Of a DNA stretch of 8,904 nt, positions 1-6,223 are shown one piece after another. Position 1 is the first letter of the stretch. Every line of letters starts with the position of its first letter. A program made the translations under genes and the position numbers. The stretch covers positions 1 to 8,904 of the forward strand of contig PUNB01000067.1 in NCBI GenBank assembly GCA_003552565.1, given 5' to 3'. The stretch is from Lentisphaerota bacterium (lineage in GTDB: Bacteria; Verrucomicrobiota; Lentisphaeria; Oligosphaerales; PUNB01). Under the pieces are notes generated by a model. That model saw only the letters and a program-made list of their open reading frames with translations, had not been told where the DNA came from and searched no databases.

Positions 1-407
1 GAAACGGCCAGATCTCCGCCGATCAGCTGCACTTCAAACTCCGCGGCCAATTCCAGCAGGCCGTTGAAAAAACGCTCGAGCCAGTTCTCCGGATCTCTAG
101 CCGATTTTTCGGCCAGGGAAACAGCGGTCAGGCAATAAGTCGGCGTGCCGCCCATGGCCGCTATGTCACTGAGATTGCGGGCCAGCAGTTTGCGGCCGGC
201 CAGTTCCGGCGGCGCGGTTTTTTTCCCGGGGCGGCTGTTGTGGTCGAAGTAATGACGTCCGCCGATCAGCTGATCGACGGCCAGCAGCATCAGGGTCTGA
301 TCATCAATGGCGACGGCGGCGCAGTCATCGCCGATCCCCAGGATAGGAGTTTCGGAACAATACGGCAGTTTCTGCCTGAGACGTTTTATAAAAGAATCCT
401 GGTCCAT
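1..407 (-). CDS. thiL: Thiamine-monophosphate kinase, N-terminal part (cut by window edge)
   Basis: ThiL phosphorylates thiamine monophosphate to thiamine diphosphate with ATP, the last step of TPP synthesis, in the cytoplasm. I translated the open frame by hand from ATG at 407 down to the window start: 135 residues without a stop, against a usual family length of about 310-330, so the C-terminal half lies outside. Residues 24-32 read GIGDDCAAV, the family's Gly-Asp-Asp Mg/ATP-binding start. Residues 44-54 read VDQLIGGRHYF, matching the usual D-x-x-x-E/G-G-x-H-F stretch. Further on, a GRKLLARNLSDIAAMGG block and a late LIGGD are typical of the AIR synthase/ThiL fold. The start lies 2 nt after the stop of the upstream reductase gene and has no strong Shine-Dalgarno, so translational coupling is likely. 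The motifs fit ThiL better than PurM, SelD or HypE. Confidence 0.88.
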   Translation of the reverse strand, partial: MDQDSFIKRLRQKLPYCSETPILGIGDDCAAVAIDDQTLMLLAVDQLIGGRHYFDHNSRPGKKTAPPELAGRKLLARNLSDIAAMGGTPTYCLTAVSLAEKSARDPENWLERFFNGLLELAAEFEVQLIGGDLAV

Positions 408-409
408 GG

Positions 410-1849
410 TTAAATCACTGGTTCTTCAAGTTGCTGAATCATCTTTTCCCTTGCCGCTAGAGCCAGCACCCGGTGGTGAAAACATTTATCCCGGCCGAAT
501 TCACAGGTGCCGTCGGGAAAACTGGAGCCGCAGGCGCCCAGAGTCAATCGTTTCGGACAGGCTTTGGGACACAGGTGGAACCAGGCCGATGAATCAGCTC
601 TATGGCTTTGACACTGGCGGCAGAAACGTAATCCGATAATGTTTCTGAGATATTTTGGTATCCATTCGCGGTGCAGGTTTTTCATGGCCAGGCGGCGCAG
701 CAGGTCGCGCCGAGACGGCGGCGGAAATCCGGCTTCGGTGAATCGAGAATTTTCCGGAGAATAATCGAGCAGTTCCGGCTGCATCAGGTTGCTGAACATG
801 TAATAGGCATTGTTCGCCGGCGCGAATTGAGTGCCGGAGTGATGAGCTTCCCAGGCTTCAACCCAATCTTGATAAGTTTTAACGTGCGGCGGCGGGTTGT
901 TTATGGCTTTCAATGCCAGGTCCAGGGTCTGCTCATCGCGGATACCGGTGATCTGCACTCCGCTGTAACCGAGCAGACGGCAGCCCGCCGCCTGCAAAGA
1001 GAGTCTGGTCATCTGGGCGTTCATAGATTGAGTTTCACTGAGTTCCGCCTCACGCTGTAATACCGCGCAGAAAGCTCTTGACACTGGAACTCCCGGGTGA
1101 AAACCTAAATGCAGCTGCTGAATACGCTGTCGCGAAAGTATCGGCAGACGGACGATAACCGGCACTTCCACTTCTCGCATTTGTAGAAACCATTTCAATT
1201 CCTGCAGTTTTTTCATGTCCCACCCGGCATGGGTGGTAATAAAAGCCGCACCGGTGGCGAGCTTGCGGAGCATTTTGCAGTATTGCAGGTATTGGTCAGA
1301 GAGGTTGTACTTAAACGGATTGACCCCGGCTCCGGTCAATGTTTTCGGGTAATGCCGACGCAGATGATCGATTGTTTCAACACTGTCATGATAACCTTCC
1401 GGATGCGCCGGATTATGGAGCAGAGCGGAGTTCTCGGGGTGACGGTCGGAACGGTCACCGGTTATTGGCAGAATCGTTTGTATCCCCTCGGAATTGGCGC
1501 GCGCTGTCAATTCCCTGACGCGGTTGTCGGAGGATCCTTTGCCGGATAAATTCATAACTGTCGGTTTGCCGGACTTAGCACCCATAATTTCGGCCATCGC
1601 CGAGGGGTCATGGCTGTCCTCAGTGTGCAGACGGTCAGTCACCGCCAGAGCGTTTATCGAGGAAACGTTTTCCAGTCTTTTGGCAAGAAATATGGGCATG
1701 GCGGCGGCCTTCTCCAAATCCCTGTCCAGGGGAGGGGTGTCGAATTCCAGCAGAAAGGAAAATTCGCCATTGCGCATACGCATGGCCAAGGGGTTGTCGT
1801 CATCAAAGCGAATTTTTAATTGATGCGAATTGAGTGTGCTTTTTTTCAT
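410..1849 (-). CDS. Methylenetetrahydrofolate reductase fused to a C-terminal MTHFR_C cysteine-rich domain
   Basis: This 479-residue protein is predicted to reduce 5,10-methylene-THF to 5-methyl-THF for methionine synthesis or another methyl-branch use. The N-terminal barrel (about 27-315) shows MetF-like landmarks: FSFLLEFDTPP at 30-40, with Glu35 at the position of the catalytic Glu; NALAVTDR at 66-73; and ILPITGD at 126-132, matching the L-x-G-D flavin/folate segment. A GAAFITTHAGWD stretch at 200-211 aligns with the family's GA-x-F-x-x-TQ motif, but with His207 where Gln is usual. The tail carries seven cysteines (410, 413, 427, 431, 440, 449, 456) in a C-x2-C ... CPKACPK ... CG ... CE ... 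C layout, as in the MTHFR_C (MetV-like) domain. The start has GGAAG/GCGGA-like purines upstream. thiL follows 2 nt downstream, so the two form a transcription unit. Family assignment is firm; the electron donor is unknown. Confidence 0.85.
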   Translation of the reverse strand: MKKSTLNSHQLKIRFDDDNPLAMRMRNGEFSFLLEFDTPPLDRDLEKAAAMPIFLAKRLENVSSINALAVTDRLHTEDSHDPSAMAEIMGAKSGKPTVMNLSGKGSSDNRVRELTARANSEGIQTILPITGDRSDRHPENSALLHNPAHPEGYHDSVETIDHLRRHYPKTLTGAGVNPFKYNLSDQYLQYCKMLRKLATGAAFITTHAGWDMKKLQELKWFLQMREVEVPVIVRLPILSRQRIQQLHLGFHPGVPVSRAFCAVLQREAELSETQSMNAQMTRLSLQAAGCRLLGYSGVQITGIRDEQTLDLALKAINNPPPHVKTYQDWVEAWEAHHSGTQFAPANNAYYMFSNLMQPELLDYSPENSRFTEAGFPPPSRRDLLRRLAMKNLHREWIPKYLRNIIGLRFCRQCQSHRADSSAWFHLCPKACPKRLTLGACGSSFPDGTCEFGRDKCFHHRVLALAAREKMIQQLEEPVI

Positions 1850-2026
1850 TTCCGCGAGAATCTTCCGGTTGTGTCGTTTGAGAATAACCTGAATTTGTTA
1901 AAAAATTGGCGAAAAGTTTATTGTTCTTCTTGTCATCAGGGAATAACTTAATTTGTGGATCATGGAATTTAATTCTGTTTTTAACGCAGGCAACCTGCAC
2001 TTCTCCAATTCGTGCATGATTACTAC

Positions 2027-2044
2027 TGGAAAACAAGTTTTCCA
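2027..2044. promoter_or_regulatory. Perfect 8-bp inverted repeat, candidate operator
   Basis: The arms TGGAAAAC and GTTTTCCA are separated by AA, giving an 18-bp dyad. It ends 7 nt before the putative -35 box of aroQ in the divergent aroQ/reductase intergenic region. This placement suits a dimeric regulator, but no regulator gene is present in the window and the site is seen only once. Confidence 0.4.
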
Positions 2045-2051
2045 TCTTTAG

Positions 2052-2080
2052 TTGAAATCTCTGTCAACAGCATTTACATT
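2052..2080 (+). promoter_or_regulatory. Sigma70-type promoter for aroQ
   Basis: TTGAAA at 2052-2057 (5 of 6 to the -35 consensus) and TACATT at 2075-2080 (4 of 6 to the -10 consensus) are separated by exactly 17 nt. They predict a start near 2087 and a short leader before the aroQ ATG at 2115. This is the best-spaced promoter pair I found in the divergent intergenic region. No comparable pair was found for the minus-strand reductase gene. Confidence 0.5.
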
Positions 2081-2114
2081 ACAGAAATAAAAAAAAAATC
2101 AGGCGTAATAATCA

Positions 2115-2588
2115 ATGGCCCCGGAAAAAAACAATCCAAGTATTCTGTTGCTGAACGGTCCTAATCTGAACCTTCTTGGTCGACGAGAGCCGGCGGTCTA
2201 CGGTTCCGCCACTCTGGCGGAGGCCGAGGAGCGAGCCGAAAAAGCGGCTTTACAGGCAGGATTACAATTGGAATGTTGTCAGAGCAACCATGAGGGCACT
2301 TTGATCGATTGCATTCACGAAGCAATGGATAACCATTGCGGCATCGTGATCAACCCAGGAGCCTACACCCATACGAGCATAGCGCTCCGGGACGCTTTGC
2401 AGAGTGTCGATTTGCCGGCGGTGGAAGTACACTTAAGCAATATACATGCTCGGGAGGAATTTCGGAGGCAGTCGTTGCTGGCGGCCGTGTGTGTCGGACA
2501 GGTTTGCGGGTTCGGAGTTGCCGGTTACGAATTGGCGATCCGCGCCTTGGCGGAGCATATTAAGAAAAGAGGTTCCCCAGGAAATTGA
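2115..2588 (+). CDS. aroQ: Type II 3-dehydroquinate dehydratase
   Basis: AroQ carries out the trans-dehydration of 3-dehydroquinate to 3-dehydroshikimate, step three of the shikimate pathway, as a cytoplasmic dodecamer. The 157-residue length fits the type II family (about 145-160). The N-terminal motif LNGPNLNLLGRREP (14-26) leads to the active-site lid, with Arg24 and catalytic Tyr29. INPGAYTHTSIALRDAL supplies Asn80, His86 and Asp93. VEVHLSNIHAREEFR supplies Glu104, catalytic His106 and Arg117. Every position corresponds to an M. tuberculosis active-site residue with a constant +5 offset, so the enzyme should be active. The Shine-Dalgarno is weak (AGG at 2101-2103). The gene is divergent from the reductase gene and has its own promoter. 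A repeat-filled gap separates it from accB, although aroQ beside accBC is a common bacterial order. Confidence 0.96.
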   Translation: MAPEKNNPSILLLNGPNLNLLGRREPAVYGSATLAEAEERAEKAALQAGLQLECCQSNHEGTLIDCIHEAMDNHCGIVINPGAYTHTSIALRDALQSVDLPAVEVHLSNIHAREEFRRQSLLAAVCVGQVCGFGVAGYELAIRALAEHIKKRGSPGN

Positions 2589-2646
2589 GTGGGTGGCTTG
2601 TTACAATTCACAATCAGGAATGATGCGTTGCTCGTGATGGAATTCG

Positions 2647-2670
2647 GGTTTCAGGTTTCAGGTTTTCAGG
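2647..2670 (+). repeat. Short tandem repeat GGTTTCA x3
   Basis: Three consecutive units GGTTTCA, GGTTTCA and GGTTTTCA are followed by GG, directly against the left edge of palindromic repeat copy A. No function is apparent. Confidence 0.6.
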
Positions 2671-2801
2671 GTGAACCTAGTCTCGCACCTAGTCTCGCAC
2701 TTAGTCTGAAAATGAGGAATCGACAGAAAACCAGACAAGGTGCGGGACAAGGTTCGGGACAAGGTTCGGGATCCGCCTGAGGCGGATTCGGGACAAGGTT
2801 T
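2671..2801 (+). repeat. Dispersed palindromic repeat, copy A
   Basis: The left arm (2676-2706) is two exact units of CCTAGTCTCGCA plus a partial CTTAGTC. After a 27-nt loop, the right arm (2734-2769) is three 12-nt units, GACAAGGTGCGG then GACAAGGTTCGG twice. The right units are the reverse complement of the left units with a few changes, so the arms can fold into an imperfect stem of about 31 bp. A compact hairpin ATCCGCCTGAGGCGGAT (2771-2787) interrupts the array, and a further GACAAGG unit (2792-2798) follows. A similar element in the same orientation lies at 8249-8356, sharing the arms, the loop core GAGGAATCG and the hairpin. There is no coding content. Confidence 0.85.
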
Positions 2802-2806
2802 ATAAT
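2801..2806 (+). promoter_or_regulatory. Consensus -10 box TATAAT, possible accB operon promoter
   Basis: A perfect TATAAT sits at the right edge of repeat copy A, about 120 nt upstream of accB. No good -35 lies 16-18 nt upstream; that position falls inside the TCCGCC hairpin. If used, transcription would start near 2813 and give a leader of about 116 nt that includes the hairpin at 2876-2895. Confidence 0.3.
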
Positions 2807-2928
2807 ACAGATGTCAGCATTATTGCGGGGAAAACCACTGCAAATTCACAATCAACTAATAAGAGCGTTGTGAAAAAGAAAGCCTTCGCTTTCTTGCCAG
2901 AACCTCTGTAGCAACAAGGGAAAAGCTT

Positions 2929-3429
2929 ATGAATATCGATGAAATTCGGAGGATAGCCGAGATCATGGAAAAGCATGATCTTTCGGAGTTTTCCATGGAA
3001 AGCGAGGACTGTAAAATGAAAGTGCGCCGCGGCGCCAAGCATGTCGGCGTAGCGCCGCCGCACCCCTCGGCGCCGTATTTCGCGCCGCCTTATAGTGGTC
3101 AGGCGGGAGTTTCCGGTCCGCCGCCTTCTGGAGGAGGTGCTTCTTCGGATAATGAGGCGGATGCCGGCCCGTCTGGAACGGCCGAGGGCGAGGCTGTGAA
3201 AACCATAGACTCACCGATCGTGGGGACTTTTTATCGGGCGCCGTCACCGGATTCAGAGAACTTTGTCAAAGAGGGTGATGAAGTGACGCCGGAAACGGTG
3301 GTTTGTATTATTGAGGCGATGAAGGTGATGAACGAGATCAAGGCAGAGGTCAGCGGTCGGGTTAAAAAAGTGCTGGTTGAGAACGCTCAGCCGGTGGAGT
3401 TTGGACAGCCGTTGTTTGAGTTGGAGTAG
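2929..3429 (+). CDS. accB: Biotin carboxyl carrier protein of acetyl-CoA carboxylase
   Basis: AccB carries carboxybiotin from AccC to the carboxyltransferase AccAD for malonyl-CoA synthesis. The protein has 166 residues, near the usual 150-165. The N-terminal stretch MNIDEIRRIAEIMEKHDLSE is typical of AccB. A Pro/Gly/Ala-rich flexible linker runs from about 36 to 90. The biotinyl domain occupies about 93-166, with the biotin-accepting Lys132 in EAMKVMNE. The APSPDSENFVKEGD segment (104-117) corresponds to the thumb loop found in acetyl-CoA carboxylase carriers. The start is set by AAGGG 8 nt upstream. accC begins 5 nt after the stop, and its ribosome binding site GGAG lies inside the last accB codons, so the pair is translationally coupled. 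This is the first gene of a likely five-gene operon. Confidence 0.96.
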   Translation: MNIDEIRRIAEIMEKHDLSEFSMESEDCKMKVRRGAKHVGVAPPHPSAPYFAPPYSGQAGVSGPPPSGGGASSDNEADAGPSGTAEGEAVKTIDSPIVGTFYRAPSPDSENFVKEGDEVTPETVVCIIEAMKVMNEIKAEVSGRVKKVLVENAQPVEFGQPLFELE

Positions 3430-3434
3430 AGATA

Positions 3435-4793
3435 ATGATAACAAGATTGCTTATCGCCAATCGCGGCGAGATTGCTTTACGCATAGTGCGGGCCTGTCGG
3501 GAGCTGGGGGTGCACAGCGTGGTGGCTTATTCGCAGGCGGATCGGGATGCCATGGCCACGCAGCTGGCCGACGATGCCATATGCATTGGTTCAAACTCCA
3601 GTGCCGACAGTTATCTGCGGATCGATCGGATTATCGCCGCCGCGGAACTCTGTGATGTTGACGCTATTCATCCCGGTTATGGATTTCTGGCAGAAAACGC
3701 CCATTTCGCCGAGGTTTGCGAGGAATGTAAAATAAAATTCATCGGTCCTTCTCCTGAGGCTATGCGCAGGATGGGCGACAAGGCTGAAGCTCGCAAAACC
3801 ATGCAGTCCGCAGGAGTCCCGGTGACCCCGGGAAGCGAGGACGTGGTGCGGGATGTGGATCATGCTTTGCAGGTGGCTCAGAAGATAGGTTATCCGGTGA
3901 TGATCAAAGCTTCCGCCGGCGGCGGCGGCAAAGGTATGCGGGCGGTGCATAACGACGCCAGCCTGGTGAAAAATTTTCACGCCGCCCGCAATGAATCGGA
4001 ACAGGCTTTCGGCAGCGGCGCGCTCTATATCGAAAAAATGGTTGTTAATCCGCGACATGTGGAATTTCAGGTGCTGGCCGATGAGCACGGAAATGTGGTG
4101 CATTTGGGCGAAAGAGATTGCAGCCTGCAGCGACGGCATCAGAAGGTGGTGGAGGAAGCTCCTTGCCCGGTGATGACCAGCGGTTTGAGGCGTAAAATGG
4201 GAGCCGCCGCCGTCAAAGCGGCCAAGGCGGTGAAATATGCCAACGCCGGTACGGTTGAATTTCTGTTGGGAGATGACGGCAGTTTTTATTTCATGGAAAT
4301 GAACACTCGCATTCAGGTCGAACATCCAGTCACGGAAATGGTTACCGGCAAAGACCTGATTAAGGAACAGATACGCATAGCCGGCGGCGAAAAACTCGGA
4401 TACAAGCAGGACAGCGTGAAGATTTCCGGTCATTCTATTGAAGTTCGGATAAACGCCGAGAACCCGGCCGGCAATTTTACCCCCACTCCCGGCATGGTTG
4501 AGCTGTACAGTGCTCCTGGCGGGCCGGGGGTGCGCGTCGATTCACATGTCTTTACCGGTTATCGCATACCTCCTTATTATGACAGCATGATCGGTAAGCT
4601 GATAGTCCACGGCAGGGATCGGAAAGAGGCGCTGGCGCGCTGTTCGCGGGCGCTGCATGAGTATATTGTCGAAGGTCCCGGCATCTGCACCACCATCCAT
4701 TTCGCCGATGCTGTTATTAACCGAGAAGACGTACAGCGGGGAGAGTATCATACCGGTTACCTGGAACAGATAATGGAGAATTTGATTTTTTAG
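3435..4793 (+). CDS. accC: Biotin carboxylase subunit of acetyl-CoA carboxylase
   Basis: AccC carboxylates the biotin on AccB using ATP and bicarbonate. The 452 residues match the family (about 445-455). The order is an N-terminal biotin carboxylase domain (LLIANRGEIALRIVRAC at 5-21; HPGYGFLAENAHFA at 79-92), an ATP-grasp domain with the glycine-rich loop SAGGGGKGM at 160-168, and a C-terminal domain. By comparison with E. coli AccC, Lys116, Lys158, His208, Lys237, Glu275, Glu288, Asn290, Arg292, Glu296 and Arg338 are all present, so the enzyme should be fully active. Length and the AccB partner next door argue against pyruvate or propionyl-CoA carboxylase. GGAG at 3423-3426 is the ribosome binding site. 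accA and accD are not in the window, as is usual. Confidence 0.97.
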   Translation: MITRLLIANRGEIALRIVRACRELGVHSVVAYSQADRDAMATQLADDAICIGSNSSADSYLRIDRIIAAAELCDVDAIHPGYGFLAENAHFAEVCEECKIKFIGPSPEAMRRMGDKAEARKTMQSAGVPVTPGSEDVVRDVDHALQVAQKIGYPVMIKASAGGGGKGMRAVHNDASLVKNFHAARNESEQAFGSGALYIEKMVVNPRHVEFQVLADEHGNVVHLGERDCSLQRRHQKVVEEAPCPVMTSGLRRKMGAAAVKAAKAVKYANAGTVEFLLGDDGSFYFMEMNTRIQVEHPVTEMVTGKDLIKEQIRIAGGEKLGYKQDSVKISGHSIEVRINAENPAGNFTPTPGMVELYSAPGGPGVRVDSHVFTGYRIPPYYDSMIGKLIVHGRDRKEALARCSRALHEYIVEGPGICTTIHFADAVINREDVQRGEYHTGYLEQIMENLIF

Positions 4794-4815
4794 CAAGGAG
4801 ATAAAATAAACAATT

Positions 4816-5355
4816 ATGGCTAATCAAAAAAAATTTTCTAAAGCCAATGACGCTCCGGAGAAGAAAAAACAGTCAGAAAATCTTCCGGCTGGAGGAGTGG
4901 CGATACCGGCGGAAGACAATGATTACGGTACGATCAGGATTTCCGAAAGTGTTTTCGCCGCTTTGGTTCGCAAATACACTCTGGAAGTGGACGGAGTCGC
5001 CCGTTTCGCCAGCGGCAGCCTTATGGGCGGACTGGCTGAGATGCTGGGCCGCCGCGGTCCCGAAAGCAGTATTATGGTGAAATTCGATGGCGAGACGGTG
5101 GACATCGCTGTCACTTTGGTAATTGAATTCGGCGCTAAGATACCTGAGGTTTCCGAATTGGTGCAGTCAGTGGTTCGCAACCGAGTGGAAGAGTTCACCG
5201 GCAAACAGGTTAACAAAGTTGATGTCATCGTCCAGGGTATAGAGGAAAAAGAGGAAGAAGAGAGGGCGAATGATGAAGGCCGACCCCAGGAGCTTCAGAG
5301 CCGAATGGGAGAGGAACGTTATGAAAGTTTTGGAAATGATGACGATAAAAAATAA
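4816..5355 (+). CDS. Asp23/Gls24 family protein
   Basis: This 179-residue cytoplasmic protein has no catalytic motif. Residues about 37-145 form an Asp23/Gls24 domain: YGTIRISESVFAALVRKYTLEVDGVARF, a short Met/Gly-rich stretch, then VDIAVTLVIEFGAKIPEVSELVQSVVRNRVEEFTGKQV and NKVDVIVQGI. Family members such as staphylococcal Asp23 assemble at the membrane through the anchor AmaP and are linked to envelope or alkaline stress. The N-terminal 35 residues are Lys- and Pro-rich, and the last 35 are highly charged; both are probably disordered. AAGGAG at 4795-4800 lies 15 nt from the ATG, longer than ideal, but an in-frame TAA at 4807 rules out a longer form. It sits 22 nt after accC and 16 nt before its probable anchor gene. 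The exact role is not known. Confidence 0.85.
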   Translation: MANQKKFSKANDAPEKKKQSENLPAGGVAIPAEDNDYGTIRISESVFAALVRKYTLEVDGVARFASGSLMGGLAEMLGRRGPESSIMVKFDGETVDIAVTLVIEFGAKIPEVSELVQSVVRNRVEEFTGKQVNKVDVIVQGIEEKEEEERANDEGRPQELQSRMGEERYESFGNDDDKK

Positions 5356-5371
5356 AAAATGAGGTGAAAAA

Positions 5372-6211
5372 ATGAAAAAAGCTTGTCAATTATGTTATGA
5401 ATATATTGAGAAGATGTCTGAAACGTTTGATGTCTCCCCGGATTATGTTCATGGGATTCTGCTCGGTGCCGCCCTGATTATTCTCTTGCTTATTCTGATT
5501 CGACTTCTGCGGCGTGTCTTTTTCGGGAAGCGCAAGCTGAAAGGTGTGACCGTGCCCGGCAGCGCCGGCAATCTGTTCGTGACCATGCACGCCATCAGGC
5601 AGTTTATTCAGCGGATTTTATATGAATTTGATGAAGTATCTCTTTCTTCCGTGACGGTGACTCAGAGGCGCGGCGAAATTCTTTTTGCTATAGACCTGGA
5701 AGTGACCCCGGATGTGGAACTGGTGCCCTTGCGGGATCAGATTCAGCAGCGGGTGATTGAGGATGCCGAGAGACGTCTGGGACTGGGGCTGCCGGTGAAA
5801 GTGAATCTTGATATTCGCAGTATTCAAGCCAACTCCAGGAAGCTTTCCAGAGCTGAAAAGAAGGAAAAAAGACAGGTCAGAAAAAGCCAGCCTCCAATTG
5901 CCGGTTCCAGGCCTAAAACTGTGACCGTCAGTCGTCCCGAGCCTCAGGCGGCGCCAGATGTTGACTCTGAAGAATCTGAGTACCCATCAGCGGAAGAGTA
6001 TGAAAGAAAATTAGAACAGGAAAAAGACTTTTCCTCTCGGCCGCTTGATCAAGCAGATGATGAATCTGCTTCGGATAGGTGGGAAGAATCGGATTCTTCC
6101 GAGGCGGAATCAGGGGATGGGGAAGATGAAGAACTGGAGATTCAAACGGAAAATGAGGAAGAAACTTCCGAGGAGAAAGACGAAAAAAAACAGTCGTATG
6201 ATAATCCTTAG
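5372..6211 (+). CDS. Membrane-anchored Asp23-like (AmaP-type) protein with acidic tail
   Basis: This 279-residue protein has one clear transmembrane helix at about 27-45 (HGILLGAALIILLLILIRLL). The basic RLLRRVFFGKRK follows, which places the C-terminal part in the cytoplasm. Residues about 58-152 resemble the AmaP/Asp23 fold: GSAGNLFVTMHAIRQFIQRILYEFDEV, LFAIDLEVTPDVELVPL, and GLGLPVKVNLDIRSI. A Lys/Arg-rich patch (156-172) leads into a low-complexity, strongly acidic Glu/Asp/Ser tail (about 193-276). Family AmaP proteins anchor Asp23 to the membrane, and the preceding gene encodes an Asp23 protein, so the same pairing is inferred. Gram-positive AmaP usually has two helices and no such tail, so this is a variant. 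GAGGTG 5 nt before the ATG is the ribosome binding site. The NSS gene starts 13 nt after the stop codon begins its last base. Confidence 0.7.
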   Translation: MKKACQLCYEYIEKMSETFDVSPDYVHGILLGAALIILLLILIRLLRRVFFGKRKLKGVTVPGSAGNLFVTMHAIRQFIQRILYEFDEVSLSSVTVTQRRGEILFAIDLEVTPDVELVPLRDQIQQRVIEDAERRLGLGLPVKVNLDIRSIQANSRKLSRAEKKEKRQVRKSQPPIAGSRPKTVTVSRPEPQAAPDVDSEESEYPSAEEYERKLEQEKDFSSRPLDQADDESASDRWEESDSSEAESGDGEDEELEIQTENEEETSEEKDEKKQSYDNP

Positions 6212-6223
6212 GAGACATGAATC

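Larger units (their letters stand above)
2605..2854. repeat. Direct repeat pair AATTCACAATCA flanking repeat copy A
   Basis: The 12-mer AATTCACAATCA occurs at 2605-2616 and 2843-2854. In both places GCGTTG follows, after 8 and 10 nt respectively. The pair brackets palindromic repeat copy A at distances of 54 and 41 nt. It may reflect a duplicated target or a local duplication. The imperfect extension suggests an old event. Confidence 0.5.
2589..2928. other. aroQ-accB intergenic region, repeat-rich, with accB leader
   Basis: This 340-nt stretch has no credible gene. It holds, in order, a first copy of the 12-mer AATTCACAATCA (2605-2616), a GGTTTCA triplication (2647-2670), palindromic repeat copy A (2671-2801), a TATAAT box, a second copy of the 12-mer (2843-2854) and a hairpin at 2876-2895 (arms AAGAAAGC and GCTTTCTT, loop CTTC). 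The accB ribosome binding site AAGGG lies at 2916-2920, 8 nt before its ATG. No clear aroQ terminator with a T-run was found, unless the repeat itself serves. Confidence 0.7.

Noticed and set aside
1803..2045. Minus-strand 80-codon open frame upstream of and overlapping the reductase start
   Set aside because: It overlaps the reductase gene by 47 nt in another frame, has no recognisable domain or ribosome binding site, and covers the AT-rich regulatory region.
2589..2780. Plus-strand 63-codon frame directly after aroQ
   Set aside because: Its tail (repeating Gly-Gln-Gly-Ser units) is just translation of the 12-bp repeat; it has no ribosome binding site of note.
2671..2801. CRISPR array
   Set aside because: The 12-nt units are contiguous and inverted between arms, with no unique spacers and no cas genes.
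2811..2873. Possible 20-codon leader peptide ahead of accB
   Set aside because: Its ATG would fall at or before the predicted transcription start, with no ribosome binding site and no regulatory codon run.
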